From positions 1-7,917 of the forward strand of contig CAMBOY010000142.1 in NCBI GenBank assembly GCA_945869245.1: DNA of 7,917 bases. Reading direction: 5' to 3'. Numbering within the stretch: position 1 is the stretch's first letter; each line of letters begins with the position of its first letter. Under the pieces are notes generated by a model. The model was not told the origin of the DNA. It searched no databases and saw only the letters and a list, made by a program, of their open reading frames with translations. The position numbers and the translations under genes are program-made. Shown piece after piece: positions 1 to 6,593 of this stretch. The stretch comes from Hydrogenophaga intermedia (GTDB lineage: Bacteria > Pseudomonadota > Gammaproteobacteria > Burkholderiales > Burkholderiaceae_C).

Positions 1-116
1 ATTTCACCGCCTATATGTACCTGGGCGAACTGATCGAGTTCGGCCAGACTGAACAGATTTTCTTCAAACCCCAGCGCACTGAGACCGAAGACTACATCAC
101 CGGCCGCTTCGGCTGA
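1..116 (+). CDS. pstB: Phosphate ABC transporter ATP-binding protein PstB, C-terminal end (partial)
   Basis: This is the last 37 codons of a gene that starts left of the window; the reading frame begins at base 3 and stops at TGA 114-116. The peptide runs YLGELIEFGQTEQIF and then KPQRTETEDYITGRFG, which is the highly conserved C-terminus of PstB, the ATPase of the PstSCAB high-affinity phosphate importer on the inner face of the cytoplasmic membrane. The nucleotide-binding motifs (Walker A and B, signature) lie outside the window and cannot be checked. phoU starts 27 bases downstream on the same strand, the standard pst-phoU order, so the two are probably co-transcribed. Identification from the tail alone is firm because both the sequence and the neighbour agree. 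Confidence 0.93.
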   Translation, partial: FTAYMYLGELIEFGQTEQIFFKPQRTETEDYITGRFG

Positions 117-143
117 TCCACCCTATCTTGCAGAGGATTTCTC

Positions 144-845
144 ATGGGCGACAAACACATTTCCAGCCAATTTGATGCCGAACTCAACTCCATCTCCACC
201 CATGTGTTGGAAATGGGGGGCTTGGTGGAGTCTCAGCTGCACCAGGCGGTGTATGCCTTGATCCACCTGAGTCCAGAATCGGCTCGGCAGGTACTGGAGA
301 ACGAAACCCGCATCAACCGCATGGAAGTGGAAATCGATCACGAGATCATTTCTACCATTGGCCGTCGCCAGCCGACCGCTCGCGACCTGCGTTTTCTGAT
401 GGCCATCTCCAGCACCACCCGCAACCTGGAGCGCGCGGGCGACGAAGTCGCCCGCATGGCCCGCATGGTGCTGTCGATCATCGACGGTGGTACGCCACGC
501 AATTTGCCCAGTTCAGAGTTGCGGGTGGCCGCCGAGCTGGCCGCTGGCCAGTTGCGCAAGTCGCTGGACGCTTTCGCCCGTCTCGACACCGCGATTGCGT
601 TGGACATCATGAAACAGGACGATGCGATCGACGTCGAATACAACGGCTTCTTGCGCAAGCTCATCACCTACATGATGGAAGACGCGCGCACCATTTCCCC
701 CAGCCTGGACCTGTTGTTCCTGGCCAAAGCGATTGAGCGTGTGGGCGACCACTCGAAAAATATCGCCGAGCAAATCATCTTCATTGTCAAAGGTGAAGAC
801 GTGCGCCACAGCCCCATGGACAAAGTGGAGTCGGTGGTCCGGTGA
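144..845 (+). CDS. phoU: Phosphate signalling regulator PhoU
   Basis: A 233-residue protein, close to the usual PhoU length. It has the family's two-fold repeat of three-helix bundles: the E(D)xxxD metal-cluster motif appears as ERAGD (residues 96-100) in the first half and ERVGD (198-202) in the second, inside the related stretches NLERAGDEVARMA and AIERVGDHSKNIAE. No signal peptide or membrane segment is visible, so it is cytoplasmic and peripheral. In the family, PhoU links the Pst transporter to PhoR and keeps the kinase off when phosphate is plentiful. The start at ATG 144 is supported by AGAGGA at 132-137, six bases upstream. It sits between pstB and phoB, which fits the role. A hairpin follows directly after its stop codon. 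Confidence 0.96.
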   Translation: MGDKHISSQFDAELNSISTHVLEMGGLVESQLHQAVYALIHLSPESARQVLENETRINRMEVEIDHEIISTIGRRQPTARDLRFLMAISSTTRNLERAGDEVARMARMVLSIIDGGTPRNLPSSELRVAAELAAGQLRKSLDAFARLDTAIALDIMKQDDAIDVEYNGFLRKLITYMMEDARTISPSLDLLFLAKAIERVGDHSKNIAEQIIFIVKGEDVRHSPMDKVESVVR

Positions 846-870
846 CGCCGCAGGCACGCGCCTGACGGCG
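846..870 (+). other. Bulged hairpin between phoU and phoB
   Basis: Starting at the first base after the phoU stop codon, CGCCG CAGGC (846-855) pairs with GCCTG (860-864) and CGGCG (866-870) around the loop ACGC. This gives ten G-C-rich pairs with a single bulged A at 865. No T run follows, so it does not look like an intrinsic terminator. It could limit 3'-end decay of upstream pst-phoU mRNA or set the phoU to phoB ratio. The structure is read directly from the sequence; the role is inference. Confidence 0.6.
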
Positions 871-905
871 ACGCTGCGCCCGTATGTTGTTGAGATGGAT
901 TCTTG

Positions 906-1625
906 ATGAGAAAACTACCGCGTGTTTTGGTGGTCGAGGACGAGCCTTCCATCGCCGAACTGATCGCTGTGAACTTGAGGCACAACGGCTTGGCACCGAC
1001 CATCGTGTTCGACGGTGCCGGCGCCCAGCGTGAAATCGACGCGGTATTGCCCGATCTGATTTTGTTGGACTGGATGTTGCCCGGTGAGAGCGGGGCGGTG
1101 CTGGCCCGACAGTGGCGCAAGCACGAGCGCACCAAAGGTGTGCCGATCATCATGATCACGGCACGCAGCGACGAGAGCGACAAGGTGCAGGGGCTCGACG
1201 CGGGTGCGGACGACTACATCACCAAGCCGTTCTCTACCCAGGAGCTGCTGGCTCGCATCCGCGCTGTGCTGCGCCGCCGCGCGCCGGAGGTGGTGAGCGA
1301 CTCGGTGCAAGTGGGCGAGCTGTCGCTTGATGCCGCGACCTACCGGGTGAGCTTTCGTGGGCAAGAACTCAAGGTCGGACCGACCGAGTTCAAGCTCTTG
1401 CACTATTTGATGAAGCACGCCGAGCGGGTGCATACGCGGGCCATGCTGCTCGATAAGATATGGGGTGACCATGTGTTTATCGAGGAGCGAACTGTGGATG
1501 TGCATATCAAGCGCCTGCGTGAATCGCTGGGCGACGCCGCTGCCCTGATCGAAACCGTGCGTGGAGCGGGCTATCGCCTGTCGGTCCAGGCCCTAGAGGC
1601 GCCCAACAAACCCACGGGCGCATGA
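906..1625 (+). CDS. phoB: Phosphate regulon response regulator PhoB
   Basis: A 239-residue OmpR/PhoB-type regulator. The N-terminal receiver domain (about 5-120) has the acidic pocket E11-D12-E13, the phosphoacceptor D55 in LILLDWMLPG, switch residue T85 in MITAR and the conserved K107 in YITKPF. The C-terminal winged-helix DNA-binding domain (about 135-230) includes GPTEFKLLHYLM, the stretch RTVDVHIKRLR and the ending TVRGAGYRL. Phosphorylated by PhoR, PhoB binds Pho boxes and activates phosphate-starvation genes. ATG 906 is preferred over the adjacent in-frame TTG at 903; the ribosome site is weak (GGA at 897-899). The 60-base gap after phoU shows no clear Pho box, so expression probably depends on upstream pst transcription. 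It ends in a four-base ATGA overlap with phoR, suggesting coupled translation. Confidence 0.96.
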   Translation: MRKLPRVLVVEDEPSIAELIAVNLRHNGLAPTIVFDGAGAQREIDAVLPDLILLDWMLPGESGAVLARQWRKHERTKGVPIIMITARSDESDKVQGLDAGADDYITKPFSTQELLARIRAVLRRRAPEVVSDSVQVGELSLDAATYRVSFRGQELKVGPTEFKLLHYLMKHAERVHTRAMLLDKIWGDHVFIEERTVDVHIKRLRESLGDAAALIETVRGAGYRLSVQALEAPNKPTGA

Positions 1626-2932
1626 CGCGCCGCGCAATTGAACTGCTGCTCCTAGTGGCGCTGGGGGCGGTCTGGGGCTTGGCCCACGACTCCTCGCCCT
1701 GGACTCTGGCGGGCGCTTTGCTGGGCGCTGGCGTGTGGGCGGTGTTTGACGGCCTGCGGGCCTACCGGGTCTTGCATTGGCTGAGCTCGCTGGACGTCGA
1801 CAACTTGCCCCGGGTATCGGGCTTATGGGGCGATGTGCTGGAGCGCGCACGCAAGCTGGTGCGCAAGTTCGAGAAGAAAATAGGCAACGCCGACGCGCGC
1901 CTGGAAGACTTTCTGGCCGCCATTCAAGCCTCGCCCAATGGTGTGGTGTTGCTCGACGCGCAGGCCCGTATTGAATGGGCCAATTTGACGGCCGCCGATC
2001 AACTCGGTTTTGACGCCCAGCGCGACGTGGGCAACTACATCCGCAACTTGGTGCGCCACCCCGGTTTCACCGGCTACATGTCGGCGGGCGACTTCTCGCA
2101 TGAAATTCAGATTGAGGCGCCGCACACACTGCCCACGCAGTCGCGCCAAATCTCGATCCAAATCCACCCATACGGTAAAAAACGCAAATTGCTGCTGTCG
2201 CGCGATGTGACCACGGTGCAGTTGGCTGAAGCCATGCGCCGAGACTTTGTCGCCAATGTCTCACACGAGATTCGCACTCCGCTGACAGTGTTGAGCGGTT
2301 TTGTCGAGACCATGCAGAACATTCCGCTCAGTGAGGGCGAGCGCCACCAATACTTGGCCATGATGAGCCAGCAGGCCCACCGCATGCAGACCTTGGTGAG
2401 CGATTTGCTGACGCTGTCGCGTCTGGAAGGCAGTCCTTCGCCTGGGGTGGGCGACTGGATGAACACCCAAGAACTGTTGGCCCACGTACACCAAGAAGCC
2501 CTAGGGCTTTCGCAGACCTTGGGCACCGTGGCGCACCAGATTCGGCTCGAGTCGTCGGCGCCGTTCTGGATTTCGGGCGCCAAGACCGAAGTGTTGAGTG
2601 CGATGTCCAACCTCATGAGCAACGCGGTGCGCTACACCCCGGCGGGTGGAGAAATCCGTCTGGGCTGGCGGCTGAGCGAAGAGGGCTCTGCGGTGTTTGG
2701 TGTGCGCGACACCGGGCCCGGCATAGCGGCCGAGCACATACCCCGCCTAACCGAGCGCTTTTACCGGGTGGACCGCAGTCGCTCGCGCGAGTCCGGTGGC
2801 ACCGGCTTGGGGCTGGCCATCGTCAAGCACGTCACCCAGCGCCACGGCGGTCAACTGCAAGTGAGCAGTGAGCTGGGCAAAGGGTCGACGTTTTCTATCG
2901 TCTGGCCGGCGGTGCGGGTTCGGACCGGCTGA
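1622..2932 (+). CDS. phoR: Phosphate regulon sensor histidine kinase PhoR
   Basis: A 436-residue kinase with the PhoR layout. Two hydrophobic segments (about 6-20 and 27-43) separated by only a few polar residues give almost no periplasmic sensor loop, as in other PhoR proteins that read the transporter rather than phosphate itself. A charged linker (about 73-95) leads to a PAS domain (about 96-200, starting LEDFLAAIQASPNG). The HisKA dimerisation domain has the H box SHEIRTPLTVLSGF with phospho-acceptor H215. The ATPase domain shows the N box SNLMSNAVRYTP (N330, N334), the D363-xGxG box DTGPGI and GGTGLGLAI (392-400). It also carries the family stretch LTERFYRVDRSRS. It both phosphorylates and dephosphorylates PhoB. 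The ATG overlaps the phoB stop codon, so the two genes form one operon. The next gene is convergent. Confidence 0.96.
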   Translation: MTRRAIELLLLVALGAVWGLAHDSSPWTLAGALLGAGVWAVFDGLRAYRVLHWLSSLDVDNLPRVSGLWGDVLERARKLVRKFEKKIGNADARLEDFLAAIQASPNGVVLLDAQARIEWANLTAADQLGFDAQRDVGNYIRNLVRHPGFTGYMSAGDFSHEIQIEAPHTLPTQSRQISIQIHPYGKKRKLLLSRDVTTVQLAEAMRRDFVANVSHEIRTPLTVLSGFVETMQNIPLSEGERHQYLAMMSQQAHRMQTLVSDLLTLSRLEGSPSPGVGDWMNTQELLAHVHQEALGLSQTLGTVAHQIRLESSAPFWISGAKTEVLSAMSNLMSNAVRYTPAGGEIRLGWRLSEEGSAVFGVRDTGPGIAAEHIPRLTERFYRVDRSRSRESGGTGLGLAIVKHVTQRHGGQLQVSSELGKGSTFSIVWPAVRVRTG

Positions 2933-2944
2933 TGTGCCAGCCCA

Positions 2945-2976
2945 ATGGCCGGCGCCCCGATCATCCCTGCCGGCAT
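2945..2976. other. Imperfect inverted repeat in the convergent phoR / membrane-protein gap
   Basis: The arms ATGGCCGGC (2945-2953) and GCCGGCAT (2969-2976) pair over eight positions with one bulged G and a 15-base loop. The second arm touches the stop codon of the minus-strand gene. It is the only structure I see in the 43-base gap between the two convergent genes and could slow polymerase from both sides. It has no T run on either strand, so it is at best a weak or Rho-assisted end point. Confidence 0.3.
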
Positions 2977-4655
2977 CAGGGCACGAGGCGTTGGTAGAGC
3001 ACCAGGCTCTCACGGCGCTCACCGAGTCGGTAGACACGCGCCTTGTAGGCCCACTGGGTGAGATCAAGCTCGCGCTCCACGCGGGGTCGGCTGCTGGTGA
3101 CCAGATGCTGGCAATCGGCATCACCACGGCCAAGCTCTTGTACCTGGAGCTTGGCGTGGTAGCGCAGGGCAGCTACTTGGCTGGGATTGAGGTCCAGCGC
3201 CACCACACAGGCTTGAGGCGGTAGCAAACGCGCCAATTGGTTCGACATGGCGGCGTAGCTGCGGGCGAAGTCCAACAGCGGCAGCCACAGCGTCATCAGC
3301 AGCAACCAGCACAAGGTGGTGCCGGCGGCGGGCAGCACCAGACTTTTCCACAGCGCGGGGCGGTGCGCGCCGCTGCGCCAAGCCACCAGCGCCACCCAGG
3401 CCACGGTGGCCGCCAAGGCCAGCACAAACGCCAGCCAACCGAATTCGGCGGCAAAACCGGGCGCAAGCTTGGCCACATTGGCCGCTGGTTTGGCGGGCAC
3501 GCCGGTTTGCATAGCCAGCCAAACGATCCAGATCACCAGGGCGCAGGCGCTGAAAAACAGCAAGGCAAACCAATCGATCAGCGCACTGGCGCTGCGCCGC
3601 ATGGTGGGCAGGGCAAACGCCGCCAGCACCGCCACGCTTGAGAGCACCGGCAGCAGCGCACGGTCTTTGTCGTCCAGCACCAAACTCGCCCACAAGCCCA
3701 TGGCCAGGCCCCATAGCGGCAAGGCCACATGGGCACTGCCCAACTGGCGGCGCCAGCGCCACAGAGTCCACAGCGCCAGCGGCCACGCGGGCCAGCTGAA
3801 CCAGAGCTGCAGTTGCAGCCAGCGCTGCCAGTCGTCGGCGTTGTGGGGCCAATGCACCGGCAGGGTGGGCAGAGCGCCAACTGACCACGCGGCCGCGGTC
3901 AGCAGCAGTGTGCACAGCAACCACAGCCCAGCGGTGGCCCAGCGCGCCGGATGGCTGCGTGAGGCTTGCAGGCTCACCGCAATCCAACCCAATGCCAGAG
4001 GCACTGTGGCTTTGCCATGTCCGGCCAGCAGCAGTCCGCCCACTGCACCCACAAACAAGAGCGTGTTGAGCCGCGCCCCATCCGGGTCGCTGATCTGGCG
4101 CGCCACCGCCAGCATCAGCGCGCTCCAGCAGGCCAGACGCACCACATCGTGGGTCACTTCATGGCTGAGCTGGGCCAAACCCAGGCATGCGATCAAGGCC
4201 AGCAACGAGGCGTCGGCCAGCGCGCGGGCATAGTCCACCGGCTTGGCTTCGCCACCAAACGCAAACGCCACCGGTTGCGCGGCCGGCAAACGCGCGAGGT
4301 GGTAGGTGCTGTACCAGGTGCAGGCCAGCGTCAGCCCCAGCAGCGCGGCGAATGGCACACGGCTGGCCACCACCGGATCGAGCCAAGGCAAGAGCTGGAT
4401 TGCCGCGGCGCCCAACCAGTAAGCGGCCCATGCGGACGAGTCGATCGCCAAAGCGCCCAGCGAAGGCTGCCACCACGCGCTGTCGCCCATCGCCATGGCG
4501 TGCATGACGCCGAAGCTGGCGATGTCGTCGTCTTTCCACGGATTGCGGCCGATAAAACCGGGGATCACATAGGCGAAACAAAACAACCACAAAGCCCAGC
4601 GTGGCAAACGCCGCACGGCGGCCTGGGTGACGATGGCGGGGTTGGGTGAGTTCAC
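2976..4655 (-). CDS. Multipass membrane protein, GT-C (ArnT/PMT-like) glycosyltransferase fold, uncharacterised
   Basis: A 559-residue protein with about 12-14 hydrophobic segments between residues 18 and 460 and a soluble tail (about 465-559) predicted to be periplasmic. After the first membrane segment comes a conserved-looking loop, GRNPWKDDDIASFG (36-49), with an acidic D42-D44 cluster placed where GT-C enzymes of the ArnT/PMT type keep their catalytic acidic residue. Near 327-350, DDKDRALLPVL precedes a membrane helix, resembling the R-x-LLP element of GT39 proteins. Such enzymes move a sugar from a polyprenyl-phosphate donor to lipid A, protein or glycan; the substrate here is unknown. 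It starts at GTG 4655; an in-frame stop lies four codons upstream and no clear ribosome site precedes it. It follows rpmE2 but is separated by a strong terminator. It could instead be a non-catalytic transporter-like protein. Confidence 0.7.
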   Translation of the reverse strand: MNSPNPAIVTQAAVRRLPRWALWLFCFAYVIPGFIGRNPWKDDDIASFGVMHAMAMGDSAWWQPSLGALAIDSSAWAAYWLGAAAIQLLPWLDPVVASRVPFAALLGLTLACTWYSTYHLARLPAAQPVAFAFGGEAKPVDYARALADASLLALIACLGLAQLSHEVTHDVVRLACWSALMLAVARQISDPDGARLNTLLFVGAVGGLLLAGHGKATVPLALGWIAVSLQASRSHPARWATAGLWLLCTLLLTAAAWSVGALPTLPVHWPHNADDWQRWLQLQLWFSWPAWPLALWTLWRWRRQLGSAHVALPLWGLAMGLWASLVLDDKDRALLPVLSSVAVLAAFALPTMRRSASALIDWFALLFFSACALVIWIVWLAMQTGVPAKPAANVAKLAPGFAAEFGWLAFVLALAATVAWVALVAWRSGAHRPALWKSLVLPAAGTTLCWLLLMTLWLPLLDFARSYAAMSNQLARLLPPQACVVALDLNPSQVAALRYHAKLQVQELGRGDADCQHLVTSSRPRVERELDLTQWAYKARVYRLGERRESLVLYQRLVP

Positions 4656-4706
4656 AGGGGCATCTTAACGAAGCGGCGCAACCGGGAGCTGAGGACAGTA
4701 CCAGCG

Positions 4707-4732
4707 AAAAAAAAGCAGCCCGAAGGCTGCTT
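4707..4732 (-). terminator. Intrinsic terminator of rpmE2 (UUCG tetraloop)
   Basis: On the minus strand, AAGCAGCC, loop TTCG, then GGCTGCTT runs into a row of T (eight A on the plus strand, 4707-4714). The eight-pair stem closes a C(UUCG)G tetraloop, an exceptionally stable combination. It starts 24 bases after the rpmE2 stop codon. The plus-strand side lacks a T run, so it works in one direction. It should largely uncouple the membrane-protein gene downstream from rpmE2. Confidence 0.93.
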
Positions 4733-4756
4733 GTGCTGCGCCGTGCGCCGCCGGTT

Positions 4757-5011
4757 TCACTTGCTGGTGCGAGCGAAACGATTGCGGAACTTCTCGACGC
4801 GACCACCCATGTTGTCGACCGACTTCTGGGTGCCGGTGTAGAACGGGTGCGACTCGCTCGAGGTGTCGAGCTTGTACAGCGGCAGTTCGCGCCCGTCGTC
4901 CAGCTTGATGGATTCTTTCGTGGGCGCGCAGGAGCGGGTCACGAACTTGAAGTTGTTGGACAGGTCGAGGAAACAAACCTCGCGGTAATTGGGGTGAATG
5001 CCGTCTTTCAT
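4757..5011 (-). CDS. rpmE2: Ribosomal protein bL31, type B (zinc-independent form)
   Basis: An 84-residue protein with the bL31 signature MKDGIHPNYREV at the N-terminus and SSESHPFYTGTQKSVD around 51-66, ending in GGRVEKFRNRFARTSK. The insertion LDDGRELPLYKLDTSS and the absence of the CxxC zinc pair mark the type B (C-minus) form; only two isolated cysteines, C13 and C28, are present. bL31 bridges the large and small ribosomal subunits. The start ATG at 5009-5011 has an AGGA ribosome site (5018-5021) six bases upstream. It follows rho by 180 bases in the same direction, has its own promoter candidate and structured leader, and ends at a strong terminator, so it is probably a single-gene transcript with some read-through from rho. 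Confidence 0.96.
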   Translation of the reverse strand: MKDGIHPNYREVCFLDLSNNFKFVTRSCAPTKESIKLDDGRELPLYKLDTSSESHPFYTGTQKSVDNMGGRVEKFRNRFARTSK

Positions 5012-5032
5012 GACTTTTCCTGTGGTTCAGTG

Positions 5033-5073
5033 GTGGCAGCCGCGTCGAAAACCATTTTCAACGTACTTGCCAC
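5033..5073 (-). promoter_or_regulatory. Two-tier stem-loop in the rpmE2 5' leader (candidate ribosomal-protein leader)
   Basis: Read on the minus strand, GUGGCA (5073-5068) pairs perfectly with UGCCAC (5038-5033). Inside this, after a small internal loop (AGUA against CGGC), CGUUGAAAA pairs with UUUUCGACG, nine pairs with one U-G wobble, closed by the loop UGG. The element begins about ten bases after the predicted transcription start and ends 11 bases before the AGGA ribosome site, so it fills most of the leader. L31 leader RNAs that mediate autoregulation are known in other bacterial groups; whether this element is one of them or separate is inference. Confidence 0.5.
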
Positions 5074-5087
5074 GCGGGAAACATCGG

Positions 5088-5116
5088 ATTATAACCCACC
5101 CCCGCTGTGCGCTCAG
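5088..5116 (-). promoter_or_regulatory. Promoter candidate for rpmE2
   Basis: On the minus strand there is a perfect -10 hexamer TATAAT (5093-5088) and, 17 bases upstream, CTGAGC (5116-5111), which keeps only the TGA core of a -35 box. Transcription would start near 5081-5084, giving a leader of about 70 bases. The -10 box is convincing; the -35 box is weak. Confidence 0.55.
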
Positions 5117-5140
5117 AACGCGCCCTAAGTTGCGGGGGGC

Positions 5141-5163
5141 AAACCTGCGCTCAGGCGCGCAGG
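5141..5163 (-). terminator. Terminator-like hairpin downstream of rho
   Basis: On the minus strand CCTGCGC (5163-5157), loop GCCTGA and GCGCAGG (5150-5144) form a perfect seven-pair stem followed by only three T (5143-5141). It lies 28 bases beyond the rho stop codon. A second, weaker C4/G4 stem (5168-5182) lies between them. The short T run suggests partial termination, so some rho transcripts may continue into rpmE2. Confidence 0.45.
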
Positions 5164-5191
5164 GCACCCCCTCGCAGCGGGGAGTTCTCTG

Positions 5192-6454
5192 TCACCCGCC
5201 TCGGCGCATCATGTCGAAGAACTCGGAATTGTTCTTGGTGGCTTTCATGCTTTTCAAGACCATTTCCATCGCTTCAATCTCGTCCATGTTGTACATGAAC
5301 TGACGCAGGATGCGGGTCTTTTGCAGGATTTCGGGCTGCAGCAGCAATTCTTCGCGGCGGGTGCCACTGCGGTTGAGCTGGATCGAGGGGAACACCCGCT
5401 TTTCGTACAGACGGCGGTCCAAATGCACTTCGGAGTTGCCTGTGCCTTTGAATTCTTCAAAAATCACTTCGTCCATGCGGCTGCCAGTGTCGATCAAGGC
5501 GGTGGCGATGATGGTCAGCGAACCGCCTTCCTCGACATTGCGTGCCGCGCCGAAGAAACGCTTGGGCCGCTGCAGCGCGTTGGCATCGACACCGCCTGTG
5601 AGCACTTTGCCAGACGAGGGCAGCACGTTGTTGTAGGCGCGGGCCAGTCGGGTGATCGAGTCCAGCAGAATCACCACATCTTTTTTCAGCTCCACCAGAC
5701 GTTTGGCGCGCTCGATCACCATTTCAGCCACGTGCACGTGGCGCGCAGCGGGTTCGTCAAATGTGGAGGCGATGACGTCGCCGCGCACGGTACGCTGCAT
5801 CTCGGTCACTTCTTCTGGACGCTCGTCGACCAACAGAACCATCAAGGTGACGTCGGGGTTGTTGGCGGTGATGGCGTGGGCCATGTGCTGCATCATCACG
5901 GTCTTGCCGCTCTTGGGCGGCGCCACGAGCAGGGCGCGCTGGCCTTTGCCGATGGGGGCGATGATGTCGATGATGCGGCCGGTGATGTTTTCTTCGCCCT
6001 TGATATCGCGTTCCAAGCGCATTTGCTCTTTGGGGAACAGCGGTGTCAGGTTCTCGAACATGATCTTGTGTTTGTTCTGCTCGGGCGGCAGACCGTTGAT
6101 CTTGTCGAGTTTGTTGAGGGCGAAATAGCGCTCGCCATCCTTGGGAATACGCACTTCGCCTTCGATCATGTCGCCGGTGTGCAAATTAAAGCGGCGAATC
6201 TGGCTCGGCGAAATGTAGATGTCGTCGGTGGACGCGGTAAAGCTTGTGTCCATATTGCGCAGGAAGCCAAAGCCGTCGGGCAAGACCTCCAAAATGCCGT
6301 CGGCAAACACCAACTCGCCGGCTTTGGCGCGTTTTTTGATGATGGCAAACATCAATTCCTGCTTGCGCATGCGACCGGTGTTTTCGATCTCCAGCGCCTC
6401 GGCTTGTTTGACCACATCAGACACATGCAGTGCCTTGAGCTCGTTCAGGTGCAT
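5192..6454 (-). CDS. rho: Transcription termination factor Rho
   Basis: A 420-residue hexameric RNA helicase that ends transcription by pulling on C-rich nascent RNA. Order of parts: N-terminal helical domain, then the cold-shock-like primary RNA-binding domain with RNP1 DGFGFLR (60-66), then the RecA-type motor. Walker A is APPKSGKT (178-185), Walker B ends at D265 in VVILLDSITR, the Q/R loop region follows GKVLTGGVDANAL (282-294), and the arginine finger is R366 in NRSGTR. These positions coincide with E. coli Rho. ATG 6454 is chosen over an in-frame GTG at 6463 because that GTG overlaps the GGAG ribosome site (6463-6466), which sits eight bases before the ATG; the resulting MHLNELK matches the usual N-terminus. 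It lies between trxA and rpmE2 on the same strand. Confidence 0.97.
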   Translation of the reverse strand: MHLNELKALHVSDVVKQAEALEIENTGRMRKQELMFAIIKKRAKAGELVFADGILEVLPDGFGFLRNMDTSFTASTDDIYISPSQIRRFNLHTGDMIEGEVRIPKDGERYFALNKLDKINGLPPEQNKHKIMFENLTPLFPKEQMRLERDIKGEENITGRIIDIIAPIGKGQRALLVAPPKSGKTVMMQHMAHAITANNPDVTLMVLLVDERPEEVTEMQRTVRGDVIASTFDEPAARHVHVAEMVIERAKRLVELKKDVVILLDSITRLARAYNNVLPSSGKVLTGGVDANALQRPKRFFGAARNVEEGGSLTIIATALIDTGSRMDEVIFEEFKGTGNSEVHLDRRLYEKRVFPSIQLNRSGTRREELLLQPEILQKTRILRQFMYNMDEIEAMEMVLKSMKATKNNSEFFDMMRRGG

Positions 6455-6466
6455 GAAATGCACTCC

Positions 6467-6551
6467 GTAGAAAAGTTGGGTAGGGGGAAGAGCGCAATGG
6501 TCAGAACGACCGGCTCAACAAAAAGAGGACAACTCAGCGTGGTCCGAGTTG
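6467..6551 (-). promoter_or_regulatory. rho leader: terminator-like hairpin and C-rich, G-poor (rut-like) tract
   Basis: On the minus strand CAACTC (6551-6546) pairs with GAGTTG (6535-6530) around a ten-base loop, followed by TCCTC and five T (6524-6520). Closer to the gene, the 28 bases 6494-6467 hold 14 C and only one G, the composition typical of Rho loading sites. The E. coli rho gene is controlled by Rho-dependent attenuation in its leader, so a similar control here is plausible. Composition and pairing are seen directly; the function is inferred. Confidence 0.4.
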
Positions 6552-6552
6552 C

Positions 6553-6558
6553 ATTATG
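6553..6558 (-). promoter_or_regulatory. Extended -10 promoter candidate for rho
   Basis: On the minus strand TGTCATAAT contains CATAAT (one mismatch to TATAAT) with the TGn extension. No good -35 box exists at 16-18 bases (nearest TGCGGC). Transcription would start near 6546, inside the first arm of the leader hairpin, so only transcripts read through from trxA would carry the full hairpin. Confidence 0.3.
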
Positions 6559-6563
6559 ACAGC

Positions 6564-6586
6564 AAAACTCCCCTTGCCGCAGGGGA
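6564..6586 (-). terminator. Weak terminator-like hairpin between trxA and rho
   Basis: On the minus strand TCCCCT (6586-6581), loop GCGGCA and AGGGGA (6574-6569) form a perfect six-pair stem, then G and four T (6567-6564). It is the second of two hairpins after trxA. The short stem and T run suggest partial termination, leaving some read-through into rho. Confidence 0.45.
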
Positions 6587-6593
6587 TGGGCCT

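Noticed and set aside
846..905. A Pho box ahead of phoB.
   Set aside because: No pair of CTGTCAT-like repeats with 11-base spacing is present; control is more likely from upstream of the pst genes, outside the window.
3316..4649. Long plus-strand open frames opposite the membrane-protein gene.
   Set aside because: They mirror the hydrophobic coding frame and show no domain, ribosome site or sensible composition.
5086..5097. Imperfect palindrome around TTATAA at the rpmE2 promoter, considered as a Zur site because type B L31 is often controlled by zinc.
   Set aside because: The symmetry is short and mostly the -10 box itself; it lacks the longer dyad of known Zur boxes.
6534..6554. A six-codon open frame (MQLGPR) in the rho leader, considered as a counterpart of a rho leader peptide.
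   Set aside because: Its ATG overlaps the predicted -10 box, it has no ribosome site, and a frame this short occurs by chance.
5321..6559. A 412-codon open frame on the plus strand opposite rho.
   Set aside because: It is exactly antisense to an unambiguous Rho, is rich in H, Q, V and G with no recognisable domain, and owes its length to the codon bias of a GC-rich gene.
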